64,000 nucleotides of DNA, from NCBI GenBank assembly GCA_963715455.1, contig OY970245.1:1426001-1490000 (forward strand), given 5' to 3'. Source of the stretch: VRUE01 sp963715455 (lineage in GTDB: Bacteria > Actinomycetota > Thermoleophilia > Solirubrobacterales > 70-9). A program made the translations under genes and the position numbers. The notes under the pieces are model-generated. The model worked only from the letters and a program-made list of their open reading frames with translations, ran no database searches and had not been told where the DNA came from. Positions within the stretch are counted from its first letter, which is position 1, and every line of letters begins with the position of its first letter. Shown here piece by piece: positions 7,822 through 15,809 of the stretch.

Positions 7822-10241
7822 CAGGGGGAACAGCGGTTCTCGGGCATCGGCCGCTCGGGGCCGAAGGAGGGCGGAAGGGTCGCGGCGGAATTGCCCCAGG
7901 CGCGGTTCGGGCGCGCCCCAAGGCGGTAGGTGAGGGTTGCCCCCCGCGCCAGCGCGCAGTAGGTGGTCCAGGGCCGGCCGTAGGGATGGCCGTTGAAACG
8001 CATCCGCTGAATGTATGGGGCTCGGCGCAGGGGGGTCCGCTCGGCCGAGGCGACGATCCGCAGCTTGCGCCCACTCGCCAGCCTCACGGTTGCCCGCTGG
8101 AAGAGAGGGCTGCCGATCGCCAGCACTCCGACGCCGGGCACCTCCGGGTAGAGGCCGAGCGCCCCGAGCACGTACCAGGAGGAGAGCGTGCCGAGGTCGT
8201 CGTTTCCGGGGTACCCGGCTGGGGTGGGGCCGTAGAGATCCAGCAGGGCGCGGCGCACCGTCGCCTGCGTCTTGAACGGGCGCCCGGTCCAGTTGTAGAG
8301 CCAGGGGACGTTCAGGTTCGGCTCGTTGCCGAGCAGGGCGTGATCGGCGTGGGTCGCTCCCGCGCCGCCGTTCAGCTTGCGCAGGAAGCGATCGAGCCGA
8401 CCCGTCGCCCTGGCCCGCCCGCCGATCGCGGCGAAGAGGCCGGCGGGGTTGTGGGGCACCATCCAGGTGTACTGGACCGAGTTGCCCTCGGCGAAGCCGG
8501 CGCCGCGCAGGTTGTCGTAGCGGTCGGCAAAGGAGCCGTCGGCAAAGCGCGGCTCGATCAGGTCGCTGCGCGGGTTGAGCAGGTTGCGCCAGTTGTCCGA
8601 GCGCGCCATGAAGGAGCGGTAGGTGGTGCGATCGCGCAGAGCGCGCGCAGCGAACTGGGCGATCGAGAAGTCGGCGACCGCGTACTCGAGCGTGGTCGCC
8701 GCCGAGGCCCAGACTGCCTCGGGATCGCCGAACAGCGAGTTGGCGTTGCGGTGTTTGACGTCGATGTCGAAGGGCACGTAGCCATGCGCCTCGTACTCCT
8801 CGAGCCCCTGGCGCTGGACATAGCTGCCATCGGCGCTGCGACAGCCATCGCTCGCGCCCTTGACCATCGCCGCCAGTGCGGCGGTCTCGTCGAAGCCGCG
8901 GGCGCCGAAGGCGGATGCGGATGCGATGATCGGGTCGGCTGGGTCGCCGACCATCGTCATGCTCTGGCCGTTGGCGTAGGACCAGCGCGGCAGGCAGCCG
9001 CTCTGCGCCGCCGCGGCGAGCATCGAGGCGACGATGTCGCTCGCGCGGCGCGGCATCAGCATCGCCAGCAGCGGGATCTGGGTGCGGTAGATGTCCCAAC
9101 CGGACAGGTCGGCGTACTGGGTGCGCGCGCCGCTGTTGTGGAGGAGGCCGTCCATGCCGATGTAGGCGCCACCGGCGTCGTTGAAGGTCCGGGGCGACAT
9201 CAACGCGTGGTAGAGAGCGGTGTAGAAGGTGTCGAGGTCCCGCCGCGCGCCGCCGCTCACCCGGATCGACCCGAGAGTGCGGTTCCAGCGCCCCTCCGCT
9301 GCGGCGGCGAGGCGCCGGAAGGAGGCGCCGCGACTCTCGGTGGCGAGGTTGGCGCGGGCGCCGGCGACGCTGACGAAGGAGATCCCGACCCTGACCCCGA
9401 CGATCGGGTCGCGTCGCGTGTCGAAGGTCGCGTAGGCGCCGGCCTGCGCGGTGCGCGAGGCGACGTTCGACGGTTGCCTTTGGTCCGAGGCGGTGGTCGC
9501 GCCCGGACTCAGCCTCTGACGCGTCCAGGTGCCGTAGGCGTCGAAGGGACGGTCGAAGACTGCCGCGAAGTGGACCTTGTATCGCGGCCGCTGGGCACAG
9601 AAGTAGCCGCTCGACGTCGAGCCGGTGATCTCGCGTCCCGCGGGATCGATCTGGACCTCGGCGAAGTCGTTGGCCTTGGCGCTGCCACCGGCATCGATCA
9701 GCACGCTCGCGTGCGGGGAGCGGGGGAAAGCGAAGCGCGCCATCCCCGTGCGCGTGGTCGCGGTCAGGTCGACGCCGATAGCGCCGCCCCGCGCGGGGTT
9801 GAGGCGGACCGCGTAGCGGCCTGGGCTCGCCCGCTCCTGGCGGTGCGAGAAGCCGGGCTCGAAGCGTCCGGCGAGGCCGGCGGTGTCGGGCGGAGCCGGC
9901 GGGGCGTCAAGCGGCTCGGTGGTCGGCAGGAACGGGAAGTCGCCATACAAGGAGCAACCGGCGCCGTTGAGATGGGTGAGGCTGAATCCAGTGATGTGGC
10001 GGTCGCGGTAGTCGTAGCCGCCGGAGTGCCGGTCCGAGGGCGTGGTGTCGGGCCCCCACTGGACCATGCCGAAGGGAACGGTCGCCCCGGGGAAGTTGTG
10101 CCCGCCGCCGAAGGTCCGCAGCCCGGGCCGGGTACCGGCGAGGGGGTTGACGTGGTCAGCGAGGCTCGCCGCAGACACCGAAGGGAACGCGAAAGCGACG
10201 ATCAGTAGCGCTCCCAGGGCCTTGATGAGCACTCGTCGCAC
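7821..10241 (-). CDS. Exported GH92 family alpha-mannosidase
   Basis: The 806-aa protein has a signal peptide (LIVAFAFPSVSA) and then the two-domain GH92 fold. Near the N-terminus are DHVNPLAGT and PGATVPFGMVQWGPDT. The catalytic (alpha/alpha)6 domain includes DLSGWDIYRTQIPLL, EGNSVQYTWMVPHN (near residue 582) and GNDDLGTLSSWYVLGALG (near residue 678), matching conserved family acids. GH92 enzymes are calcium-dependent exo-alpha-mannosidases. It is the first gene of a three-gene overlapping operon with a glycosyltransferase and GtrA, so it may trim or recycle the cell's own surface mannans rather than feed on external glycans. Confidence 0.93.
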   Translation of the reverse strand: MRRVLIKALGALLIVAFAFPSVSAASLADHVNPLAGTRPGLRTFGGGHNFPGATVPFGMVQWGPDTTPSDRHSGGYDYRDRHITGFSLTHLNGAGCSLYGDFPFLPTTEPLDAPPAPPDTAGLAGRFEPGFSHRQERASPGRYAVRLNPARGGAIGVDLTATTRTGMARFAFPRSPHASVLIDAGGSAKANDFAEVQIDPAGREITGSTSSGYFCAQRPRYKVHFAAVFDRPFDAYGTWTRQRLSPGATTASDQRQPSNVASRTAQAGAYATFDTRRDPIVGVRVGISFVSVAGARANLATESRGASFRRLAAAAEGRWNRTLGSIRVSGGARRDLDTFYTALYHALMSPRTFNDAGGAYIGMDGLLHNSGARTQYADLSGWDIYRTQIPLLAMLMPRRASDIVASMLAAAAQSGCLPRWSYANGQSMTMVGDPADPIIASASAFGARGFDETAALAAMVKGASDGCRSADGSYVQRQGLEEYEAHGYVPFDIDVKHRNANSLFGDPEAVWASAATTLEYAVADFSIAQFAARALRDRTTYRSFMARSDNWRNLLNPRSDLIEPRFADGSFADRYDNLRGAGFAEGNSVQYTWMVPHNPAGLFAAIGGRARATGRLDRFLRKLNGGAGATHADHALLGNEPNLNVPWLYNWTGRPFKTQATVRRALLDLYGPTPAGYPGNDDLGTLSSWYVLGALGLYPEVPGVGVLAIGSPLFQRATVRLASGRKLRIVASAERTPLRRAPYIQRMRFNGHPYGRPWTTYCALARGATLTYRLGARPNRAWGNSAATLPPSFGPERPMPENRCSP

Positions 10242-10264
10242 GAAGCAAACACGCTACATGTCCT

Positions 10265-10537
10265 CTGAGCTGGGGTTTCGCCAGGCACGGTGCGGAATCG
10301 GCAGCGCTCGCGCGACTCGAGGAGACGCCCTCGCTGACGCCGGACGCAGAGCGCTTCTGGATCGGCGAAACCGTGGCCGAAGAGATCGAAAGGGCGCGGG
10401 CCCGAAAGACCTCGCTGGAAATTGCCGCGCGGACGCTTGCCGCACGCTATCCCGCGGCACCCGACGTCAGCCAATTTCGGCGACTCGCCGGGAGCCATAT
10501 CGTCGCGCGCACCCGCTCATCATCGGATCGAAGCTAA
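10265..10537 (+). pseudogene. Protein-like ORF without a normal start codon
   Basis: From 10229 to the TAA at 10535-10537 one frame is open and reads as plausible protein (AALARLEETPSLTPDAER, then TVAEEIERARARKTSLEIAARTLAARY). It has no ATG, GTG or TTG before the conserved part; only CTG at 10265. Its first part is the same 26-bp repeat seen at 5511. It is probably the surviving 3' end of a small gene whose 5' end was lost, perhaps when the GH92 segment arrived. The family is not recognised. Confidence 0.35.
10300..10325 (+). repeat. 26-bp direct repeat, right copy
   Basis: This is identical to 5511-5536 and lies immediately upstream of the GH92 start on the opposite side of the operon from the left copy. 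It is in frame with the protein-like remnant described for 10265-10537. Confidence 0.6.
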
Positions 10538-10550
10538 CCGCGACTCGGCG

Positions 10551-10874
10551 TCAGCGAGACGGCAGCTGGGGCAGGCCACGGTGGCCTGCCGCGTTGCGGG
10601 CCATAGTTCCGGCGTCCGATAGGCCCTCCCAGCGTGGCTCCCTTGCCTTGCAAGCCGACTCGGCTCGTTCCTCAAAGAGCCGAGCCAGGGTGTTGAGGGC
10701 CACTGCGACCTCGATCTCCGCCTCGGCCAAGGGCGGGCGGGCATTCAGATGGCCGGGCAGATCGACCGTGAACTCGCTGAGCCTGGCCGCCCCTTTCATT
10801 GCCTCATCCAGCTCTTGCCGCACCTCCCGTTCGATGCGATCGGCGGCGTCCTGATCCGCGGTGAAGTCGACCAT
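10551..10874 (-). CDS. Hypothetical protein, 107 aa
   Basis: This is an acidic, helix-rich small protein (MVDFTADQDAADRIEREVRQELDEAMKGA...) of no recognised family. The amphipathic composition and good codon use suggest a real product. It starts 14 bases after the end of a frameshifted small ORF on the same strand, with which it may have formed an operon. The last 30 residues are of lower quality (RNAAGHRGLPQLPSR), so the natural end may be disturbed. Confidence 0.4.
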   Translation of the reverse strand: MVDFTADQDAADRIEREVRQELDEAMKGAARLSEFTVDLPGHLNARPPLAEAEIEVAVALNTLARLFEERAESACKAREPRWEGLSDAGTMARNAAGHRGLPQLPSR

Positions 10875-10887
10875 GCTGGCGCCATCC

Positions 10888-11085
10888 TCACGGCCTTTGC
10901 GGACGACTGCGACTTCGGCGGTCGATCAGAGCGACCACGATCACGAGCGTGTGCTCGCTGGAGCCAGTCTCGATATGCACCGCGTCGGTTGCTGAGGCCC
11001 CGGTGAATCTCAGGCGGTCGATGGTGAAGCCGCGGCATCACCAACAGCGAAATCGAACTCTTCCTCGTCAAAGGGCTCTGCCATT
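10888..11085 (-). pseudogene. Small ORF broken by a one-base frame change
   Basis: Starting at 11085 the frame reads MAEPFDEEEFDFAVGDAAA and then meets a stop. Shifting frame near 11036 gives a continuous, clearly protein-like sequence (GFTIDRLRFTGASATDAVHI, then SSEHTLVIVVALIDRRS) to a stop at 10888. A missing base would explain it. A GGAGGGGA tract lies immediately before the start. No family is recognised. The rest of the 11086-11272 stretch shows only shadow ORFs. Confidence 0.4.
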
Positions 11086-11272
11086 CCCCTCCGACTACTG
11101 GAGCAAGGGGGAGCGGACCTTCCCTCTCTGGCGGTTCGAGTTGTACCCGAGCGTCGGGCCGCGGCCGAGGAGAAGTCGCTCCACCAAGAGGACACCTAAC
11201 TCTGGCGCCGGCGCCTTGGGGTGGACGCCAGTAGCTCTCAAGCCGGCACGCTTTGCCGCTGTAATGTGAGGC

Positions 11273-12451
11273 ATGGCCCTAACCTCATCGCGGGGCGTTT
11301 CTAGGCCGAGGGTGCTCATCGTCGGCGGCGGCGTTGGCGGGGTCGAGGCAATGGTCGCTCTGCATGACCTCTGCGGAGATCGCGCTGCGATCGTCGTCCA
11401 TGCGCCGCGCCGCGAGTTCCTCTATCGACCCCTGGCTGTCACCGAGCCCTTTGGCGTCGGCGAGGTGCTCAAGTTCGATCTTCAGCAGCTGACCGAGCGC
11501 TGCGGTGCTTCCTTTTCTCTCGACAGCATCGTCTCCGTCGACACTGATGGACAGCGCGTCACAACGCACGACGGGAACGGGGTCGACTACGACTATTTGA
11601 TCGTGGCTTCCGGCGCACGGATGCTTTGGACCGTGCCTGGAGCTGCGACGTTCTGGGGGGTTTCAGATGAAGGCGCTTCCGTGGATGTGGTGCGCGAGCT
11701 CCAAGCCGGTGCGTTGCGGAAAGTGGTCTTCACGATGCCAGCGGGACTCGGGTGGCCGTTGCCGATCTATGAGCTGGCCCTCCTCGCCGCGGCGCAGTTG
11801 AACGATGCAGACGCCCCGAGTGCGGAGCTGAGAATCGTCACCCCGGAGGATGCGCCCCTCCAGTTGTTCGGGGTGGGCGCCAGCGAGCAGATGGGCCAAC
11901 TGCTCGCCGAGCGTGGGATCGGGATCGTCACCGGCGCTAGTCCCGTCAAGTTTGAGAACGGGCAACTGGACATCGCCCCAGGGAATTCCATCGAAGCCGA
12001 CGCAGTAGTGAGCGCGCCAAGTTTCAAGGGAAGGCCCGTTGAGGGAGTTCCCCACGACGAGGACGGCTTCATCCCCATTGACGAGCACAGTCTGGTTCGA
12101 GGTCTCCAAAACGTCTTCGCCGTCGGAGATGTGACGAGCTTTCCCGTCAAGCAGGGCGGCATCGCGACCCAGCAGGCAGACGCGGCTGCGGAAGTGATCG
12201 CAGCTCAGATCGGTGGCCAGGTCGAGCCTCAACCGTTTGAGCCGGTGCTGCGTGCAGTGCTGCTCACCGGGGAGGAGCCGAAATACCTCTATGGGAAGCT
12301 GGGCGGCGGCCACGGAGAAACCTCGACGTTCAGCGACGATCCACCGTGGCGCGATGAAGGCAAGATCGTCGGGAAATACCTGGCGCCATTTCTAGCCTCG
12401 ACCTCCGACGCCGCCGCGCGAGCCCTTCGGCCTTCGTCGGACCGCTCCTGA
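11273..12451 (+). CDS. FAD-dependent pyridine nucleotide-disulfide-type oxidoreductase (NDH-2/SQR-like)
   Basis: The 392-aa protein begins with a Rossmann dinucleotide site (VLIVGGGVGGVEAMVAL, residues about 13-29). It has the FAD family segments YDYLIVASGARM and, near residue 285, GLQNVFAVGDVTSFPVKQGG. These features match the family containing type II NADH dehydrogenases and sulfide:quinone oxidoreductases. The paired redox cysteines of SQR are not apparent, so quinone or other electron-acceptor use is undecided. It stands upstream of the ZIP transporter with a 9-base gap, suggesting co-transcription. Confidence 0.85.
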   Translation: MALTSSRGVSRPRVLIVGGGVGGVEAMVALHDLCGDRAAIVVHAPRREFLYRPLAVTEPFGVGEVLKFDLQQLTERCGASFSLDSIVSVDTDGQRVTTHDGNGVDYDYLIVASGARMLWTVPGAATFWGVSDEGASVDVVRELQAGALRKVVFTMPAGLGWPLPIYELALLAAAQLNDADAPSAELRIVTPEDAPLQLFGVGASEQMGQLLAERGIGIVTGASPVKFENGQLDIAPGNSIEADAVVSAPSFKGRPVEGVPHDEDGFIPIDEHSLVRGLQNVFAVGDVTSFPVKQGGIATQQADAAAEVIAAQIGGQVEPQPFEPVLRAVLLTGEEPKYLYGKLGGGHGETSTFSDDPPWRDEGKIVGKYLAPFLASTSDAAARALRPSSDRS

Positions 12452-12460
12452 CTGCTTGAC

Positions 12461-13204
12461 ATGCCGGAGGTGGTCGTCCTGCTGTTGGCCGCCTGCGGCA
12501 CCACCCTTGCCACCGGCCTCGGGGCGATCCCGGTCTTCTTTCTTGGTCATCGGGCGGCCCAGCTAACGCCGCTACTTCTCGGCTTCGCAGCCGGAGTGAT
12601 GGGTGTGGCATCGATCGCCGGCCTGTTGATCCCCGCCACCGAAGAAGGCTCGACCCTGGCGGTGGTCAGTGGGCTCGCGGCGGGAGCTGGGCTGCTAGGC
12701 GTGGCCCGTTCGCGGCTGGACCCTCACACCACCTTCATGGGGCGCTCCGGTCCCGGCGCCAGTACTTCGGCCCTGGTCTTCCTCGTGCTCTTTGTCCACA
12801 GCCTCCCCGAGGGGTTCGCAGTGGGTACGGCCTTCGCCTCTGACCGTGCCGGGCTCAGCTTGTTCGTGATCCTCGCGATCGCGATCCAGAACATTCCCGA
12901 GGGAACCAGCGTCGCCATCCCGATGGCCGTTGCCGGATTCAGCCGCACCCGTCAGTTTTGGGCAGCGGTTGCCACCAGCGCCCCGCAGCCGGTCGGTGCG
13001 TTGCTCGCGTTCCTCCTCGTCGAGCAGATCCGGGGGTTGCTCCCCTTCTCTTTTGCATTCGCTGCCGGGGCGATGCTCTCGTTGATAGTCATCGAGATGC
13101 TGCCGAAGGCTTATGCGAGATCAACGGATCGCATCGGGCCGAGTGCCGGCATAGCTGTCGGCAGCATCCTGATGTTGACGCTGAGCCTCCTGCTGGGTGT
13201 TTGA
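12461..13204 (+). CDS. ZIP-family metal transporter
   Basis: The 247-aa membrane protein has about eight hydrophobic helices. The two metal-binding helices carry the ZIP signatures FVHSLPEGFAVG (near residue 109) and IQNIPEGTSVAIPMA (near residue 144), with the His/Asn-x3-Pro-Glu-Gly arrangement that binds zinc or iron. The histidine-rich loop of many ZIPs is short or missing. It follows the flavin oxidoreductase by nine bases and converges with the APC permease. Confidence 0.9.
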   Translation: MPEVVVLLLAACGTTLATGLGAIPVFFLGHRAAQLTPLLLGFAAGVMGVASIAGLLIPATEEGSTLAVVSGLAAGAGLLGVARSRLDPHTTFMGRSGPGASTSALVFLVLFVHSLPEGFAVGTAFASDRAGLSLFVILAIAIQNIPEGTSVAIPMAVAGFSRTRQFWAAVATSAPQPVGALLAFLLVEQIRGLLPFSFAFAAGAMLSLIVIEMLPKAYARSTDRIGPSAGIAVGSILMLTLSLLLGV

Positions 13205-13224
13205 CAGCGGACAGGTGCCATGTC

Positions 13225-14589
13225 CTATGTGTCTGTCTCAACTGGTGCGGCTCTTACGGCGATCCGCTGGATCGCCCACAAGCCCAGGCCGAGGCAAAGG
13301 AGCGCTCCGGCTCGCAGCCAGGTCTCGCCCTCAACTTGGGTCATGACGACAGCACAGGCAGCAATGCCAAGGAGCGGGAGTACGAAAGGCACCTTGAAGT
13401 GGTCATGGTCGACACGGTCTTGTCGTAGGAGCAGAGCCGAGACGTTGACGGCAATGAAGACGCCCAAAAGGAGAAGCACCGTCGTATCGGCCAGCGCCCC
13501 AAGGTCACCCGTGAGGATCAGGCCCGCCGCGATCAGGGTCGTGAACGCGATCGCAACTATGGGGGTCTTGCGCCGACTCAAGCGACCAAATGACGAGAGC
13601 AGCACGTCCTCTTTGGCCATGCCATAGAGCAAGCGCGAGGCCATGATCATGTTGATCAACGCGCCGTTTGCCAAGGCCATCAGTCCGATTGCCGAGAAGA
13701 CCTTGGTCGGGACTGACAAGGGACCGATCTGAATGACCTCGAGCAGCGCCCCGCTGGAGGCTTCAAGACGTTCGGTGGGGACTGCCATTGAGGCGACGAT
13801 CGTCACGACGAGGTAGATCGCCCCGGCGATAGCCAGGCCGGCGAACAGCGCAAGGGGATAGGAGCGCGCCGGATGACTCGTCTCCTCGGCGATGTTGACC
13901 GAGTCCTCGAAGCCGATCAGGGCGTAGAAGGCGAGCGCGGCGCCGGCGAGAATCGCCAAGGCGGGAGCTGAGCCTTGCTTGAACTCGACGGCTCTGCCCG
14001 GGTCGCCCTCGCCACTGGTGAGGGCGGCTATCCCGATGACCACCACCAGGGCGAGCCCGCCGAGCTCGACGAGCGTCAGGACGACGTTCAGCCGAACTGA
14101 GATCAGGATCCCGATGAAATTGATCAGGGCCACGGCTGCGATGAAGACGAGGGCGGCCACCGCGACCGGAACGGCAACGAACTCGGCGAGGTAGTCGCCG
14201 CCGAAAGCCCTCGCGAGTGCGCTCGCCGAGGTGACGCCCGAGGCCATAACCGCAAAGGCGACGAGGAAGGCGACCAAAGGACTTCGGAAAGCCTCCTTGG
14301 CGTAGAGGGCGGCCCCACCCGCGCGGGGGTACTTCGTCACCAGCTCGGCGTAAGAGCCGGCGGTCAGTGCGGCGAGTAGGAGAGCGACCAGGAACGACAC
14401 CCAGATCGCGCCCCCCACCTCGCCGCTGACCACGCCGACCAGCGCGTAGATCCCGCCGCCCAAAATGTCGCCGAGGATGAAGAAGAAGAGCATCCGCCGC
14501 GAGACAACGCGACGCAGCGTCCTCGGATGTCGGTCGCCTCCGGTTACCGACCGTTCCCGGCGTGAGAATGGCTTTGATGGACGAATCAC
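13225..14589 (-). CDS. APC-superfamily amino acid permease
   Basis: The 454-aa protein has twelve predicted helices. It opens with the APC signature FFILGDILGGGIYALVGVVS in helix 1 and contains FYALIGFEDSVNIAEE in helix 6, a typical substrate-site segment of cationic and related amino-acid transporters. The substrate cannot be read from the sequence. The GTG start at 14589 overlaps the divergent MgtE-like gene by up to 28 bases, so one of the two starts is probably further in; the internal ATG before LFFFILGD is the alternative here. Confidence 0.87.
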   Translation of the reverse strand: MIRPSKPFSRRERSVTGGDRHPRTLRRVVSRRMLFFFILGDILGGGIYALVGVVSGEVGGAIWVSFLVALLLAALTAGSYAELVTKYPRAGGAALYAKEAFRSPLVAFLVAFAVMASGVTSASALARAFGGDYLAEFVAVPVAVAALVFIAAVALINFIGILISVRLNVVLTLVELGGLALVVVIGIAALTSGEGDPGRAVEFKQGSAPALAILAGAALAFYALIGFEDSVNIAEETSHPARSYPLALFAGLAIAGAIYLVVTIVASMAVPTERLEASSGALLEVIQIGPLSVPTKVFSAIGLMALANGALINMIMASRLLYGMAKEDVLLSSFGRLSRRKTPIVAIAFTTLIAAGLILTGDLGALADTTVLLLLGVFIAVNVSALLLRQDRVDHDHFKVPFVLPLLGIAACAVVMTQVEGETWLRAGALLCLGLGLWAIQRIAVRAAPVETDT

Positions 14590-15548
14590 GCGGTCTGTTC
14601 GCCGGGGAGCTCAGAGATCATTCAACCGCTCGGGTCCCGATCATCTCGCCGTCGCAGTCCACTGCCGAAGCACGCCGCTACATGGTTGGCAGGTCATTCG
14701 ATTTCGTTGACGAGATCGTGGTGCTCGATGAAGGCAGGCTAGTCGGCCTCATTGCGCTGAGCCGGTTGCTGGAGGCTCCAGAGCACACGCTTCTCGAAGA
14801 CCTGGCGGACCCCGACTCCGTGGTCATACGGCCAGGTGAATCTGAGGAGAAGGCCGCTTGGCGGATGGTGCACCACCAGCAAAGCAACCTGGCGGTGATC
14901 GAATCGGACGGCACCTTCGTCGGGCTTGTGCCCTCGCACCGACTGATCGGTCGCCTGCTCGCGGAGCACGACGAGGACGCGGCTCGCCTCGGTGGCTACC
15001 TCGCCAGCAGCGGACGGGCTCGCCTGGCAGCCGAAGAGCCGGTCAGTCGCCGGCTTCTGCACCGCCTGCCTTGGCTGCTGGTCGGCCTCGTCGGGGCAAT
15101 GGCCTCGGCGGTGATCGTCGGCGCCTTCGAGGCTCAACTGGAGGAGGTGGTCCTCCTCGCCTTCTTCGTTCCAGCCGTCGTCTACATGGCCGATGCGGTC
15201 GGCACGCAGACCGAGACGCTGCTGATCCGAGGGATGAGCGCAGGCATCGACATGCGAACGGTCGTCAGGCGAGAGCTGATCACCGGGGTCTTGATCGGAG
15301 CCATTATCGGACTCTCGTTCTTCCCCTTTGCGCTGATCGGCTGGGGCGATGCCGACGTCGCCCTCGCGGTGGCGCTCGCCCTGACCGCGAGCTGCTCGAT
15401 CGCAACCTCGGTGGCGACGGCCTTGCCCCGCTTGCTCTCGCGCTTTGGCCGTGACCCCGCCTTTGGCTCCGGGCCGCTGGCGACGATCATCCAGGACCTG
15501 CTCTCTATCGCCGTCTACCTGGCGATCGCAACGCCCATAGCCACCTGA
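14562..15548 (+). CDS. MgtE-like magnesium channel, CBS pair plus membrane domain
   Basis: Residues about 20-145 form two CBS repeats (FVDEIVVLDEGRLVGLIALS and SNLAVIESDGTFVGLVPSHR). Residues about 165-328 form five helices containing the MgtE ion-path motif ADAVGTQTETLLIRGM. The N-terminal MgtE gating domain is absent, so this is a short variant (328 aa against about 450). CBS domains usually sense intracellular Mg2+ or nucleotides and gate the channel. The start may be GTG 14562 or ATG 14568. It is followed 18 bases later by a broken ABC gene. Confidence 0.85.
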   Translation: MRMALMDESRGLFAGELRDHSTARVPIISPSQSTAEARRYMVGRSFDFVDEIVVLDEGRLVGLIALSRLLEAPEHTLLEDLADPDSVVIRPGESEEKAAWRMVHHQQSNLAVIESDGTFVGLVPSHRLIGRLLAEHDEDAARLGGYLASSGRARLAAEEPVSRRLLHRLPWLLVGLVGAMASAVIVGAFEAQLEEVVLLAFFVPAVVYMADAVGTQTETLLIRGMSAGIDMRTVVRRELITGVLIGAIIGLSFFPFALIGWGDADVALAVALALTASCSIATSVATALPRLLSRFGRDPAFGSGPLATIIQDLLSIAVYLAIATPIAT

Positions 15549-15566
15549 CGCTGAGACCATGCGCGC

Positions 15567-15797
15567 ATGGCGGTGATCGAGACCGATGGGCTGACGAAGC
15601 TCTACGGCAAGACACGCGGCATCGAGGATGTGACGTTCTCGGTCGAGCCCGGTGAGGTCTTCGGCCTCCTCGGCCCCAACGGAGCCGGCAAGACGACCGC
15701 GATCCGCACGTTGCTCGACATGCTCCACCCGACCAGCGGCAGCGCCCGCATCTTCGGCCTCGACAGCCAGCGCGACAGCGGCCACTCGGCTGGCTGA
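15567..15797 (+). pseudogene. Truncated ABC transporter ATP-binding subunit
   Basis: The 76-codon ORF is a clean N-terminal part of an ABC-2/drug-type ATPase. It carries LTKLYGKTRGIEDVTFSV, a Walker A motif GLLGPNGAGKTTAIRTLL, and HPTSGSARIFGLDS. It then ends in unrelated residues at a TGA, just before the universal stress gene. The signature, Walker B and H-loop are absent, so it cannot work as an ATPase. The remaining two thirds are not found downstream, which points to deletion or recombination near 15780. Confidence 0.85.
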
Positions 15798-15809
15798 TCA
15801 AGGCATAGC

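Noticed and set aside
6340..9099. A 919-aa fusion of the glycosyltransferase with an upstream domain
   Set aside because: The upstream 420 residues are a frame shadow of GH92; the membrane protein starts at 7821.
7812..10208. A 798-codon open frame on the plus strand across the GH92 gene
   Set aside because: It is a mirror of GH92 codons in GC-rich DNA; composition is Gly/Arg/Val-rich with no domain, while the minus strand encodes a complete GH92 enzyme.
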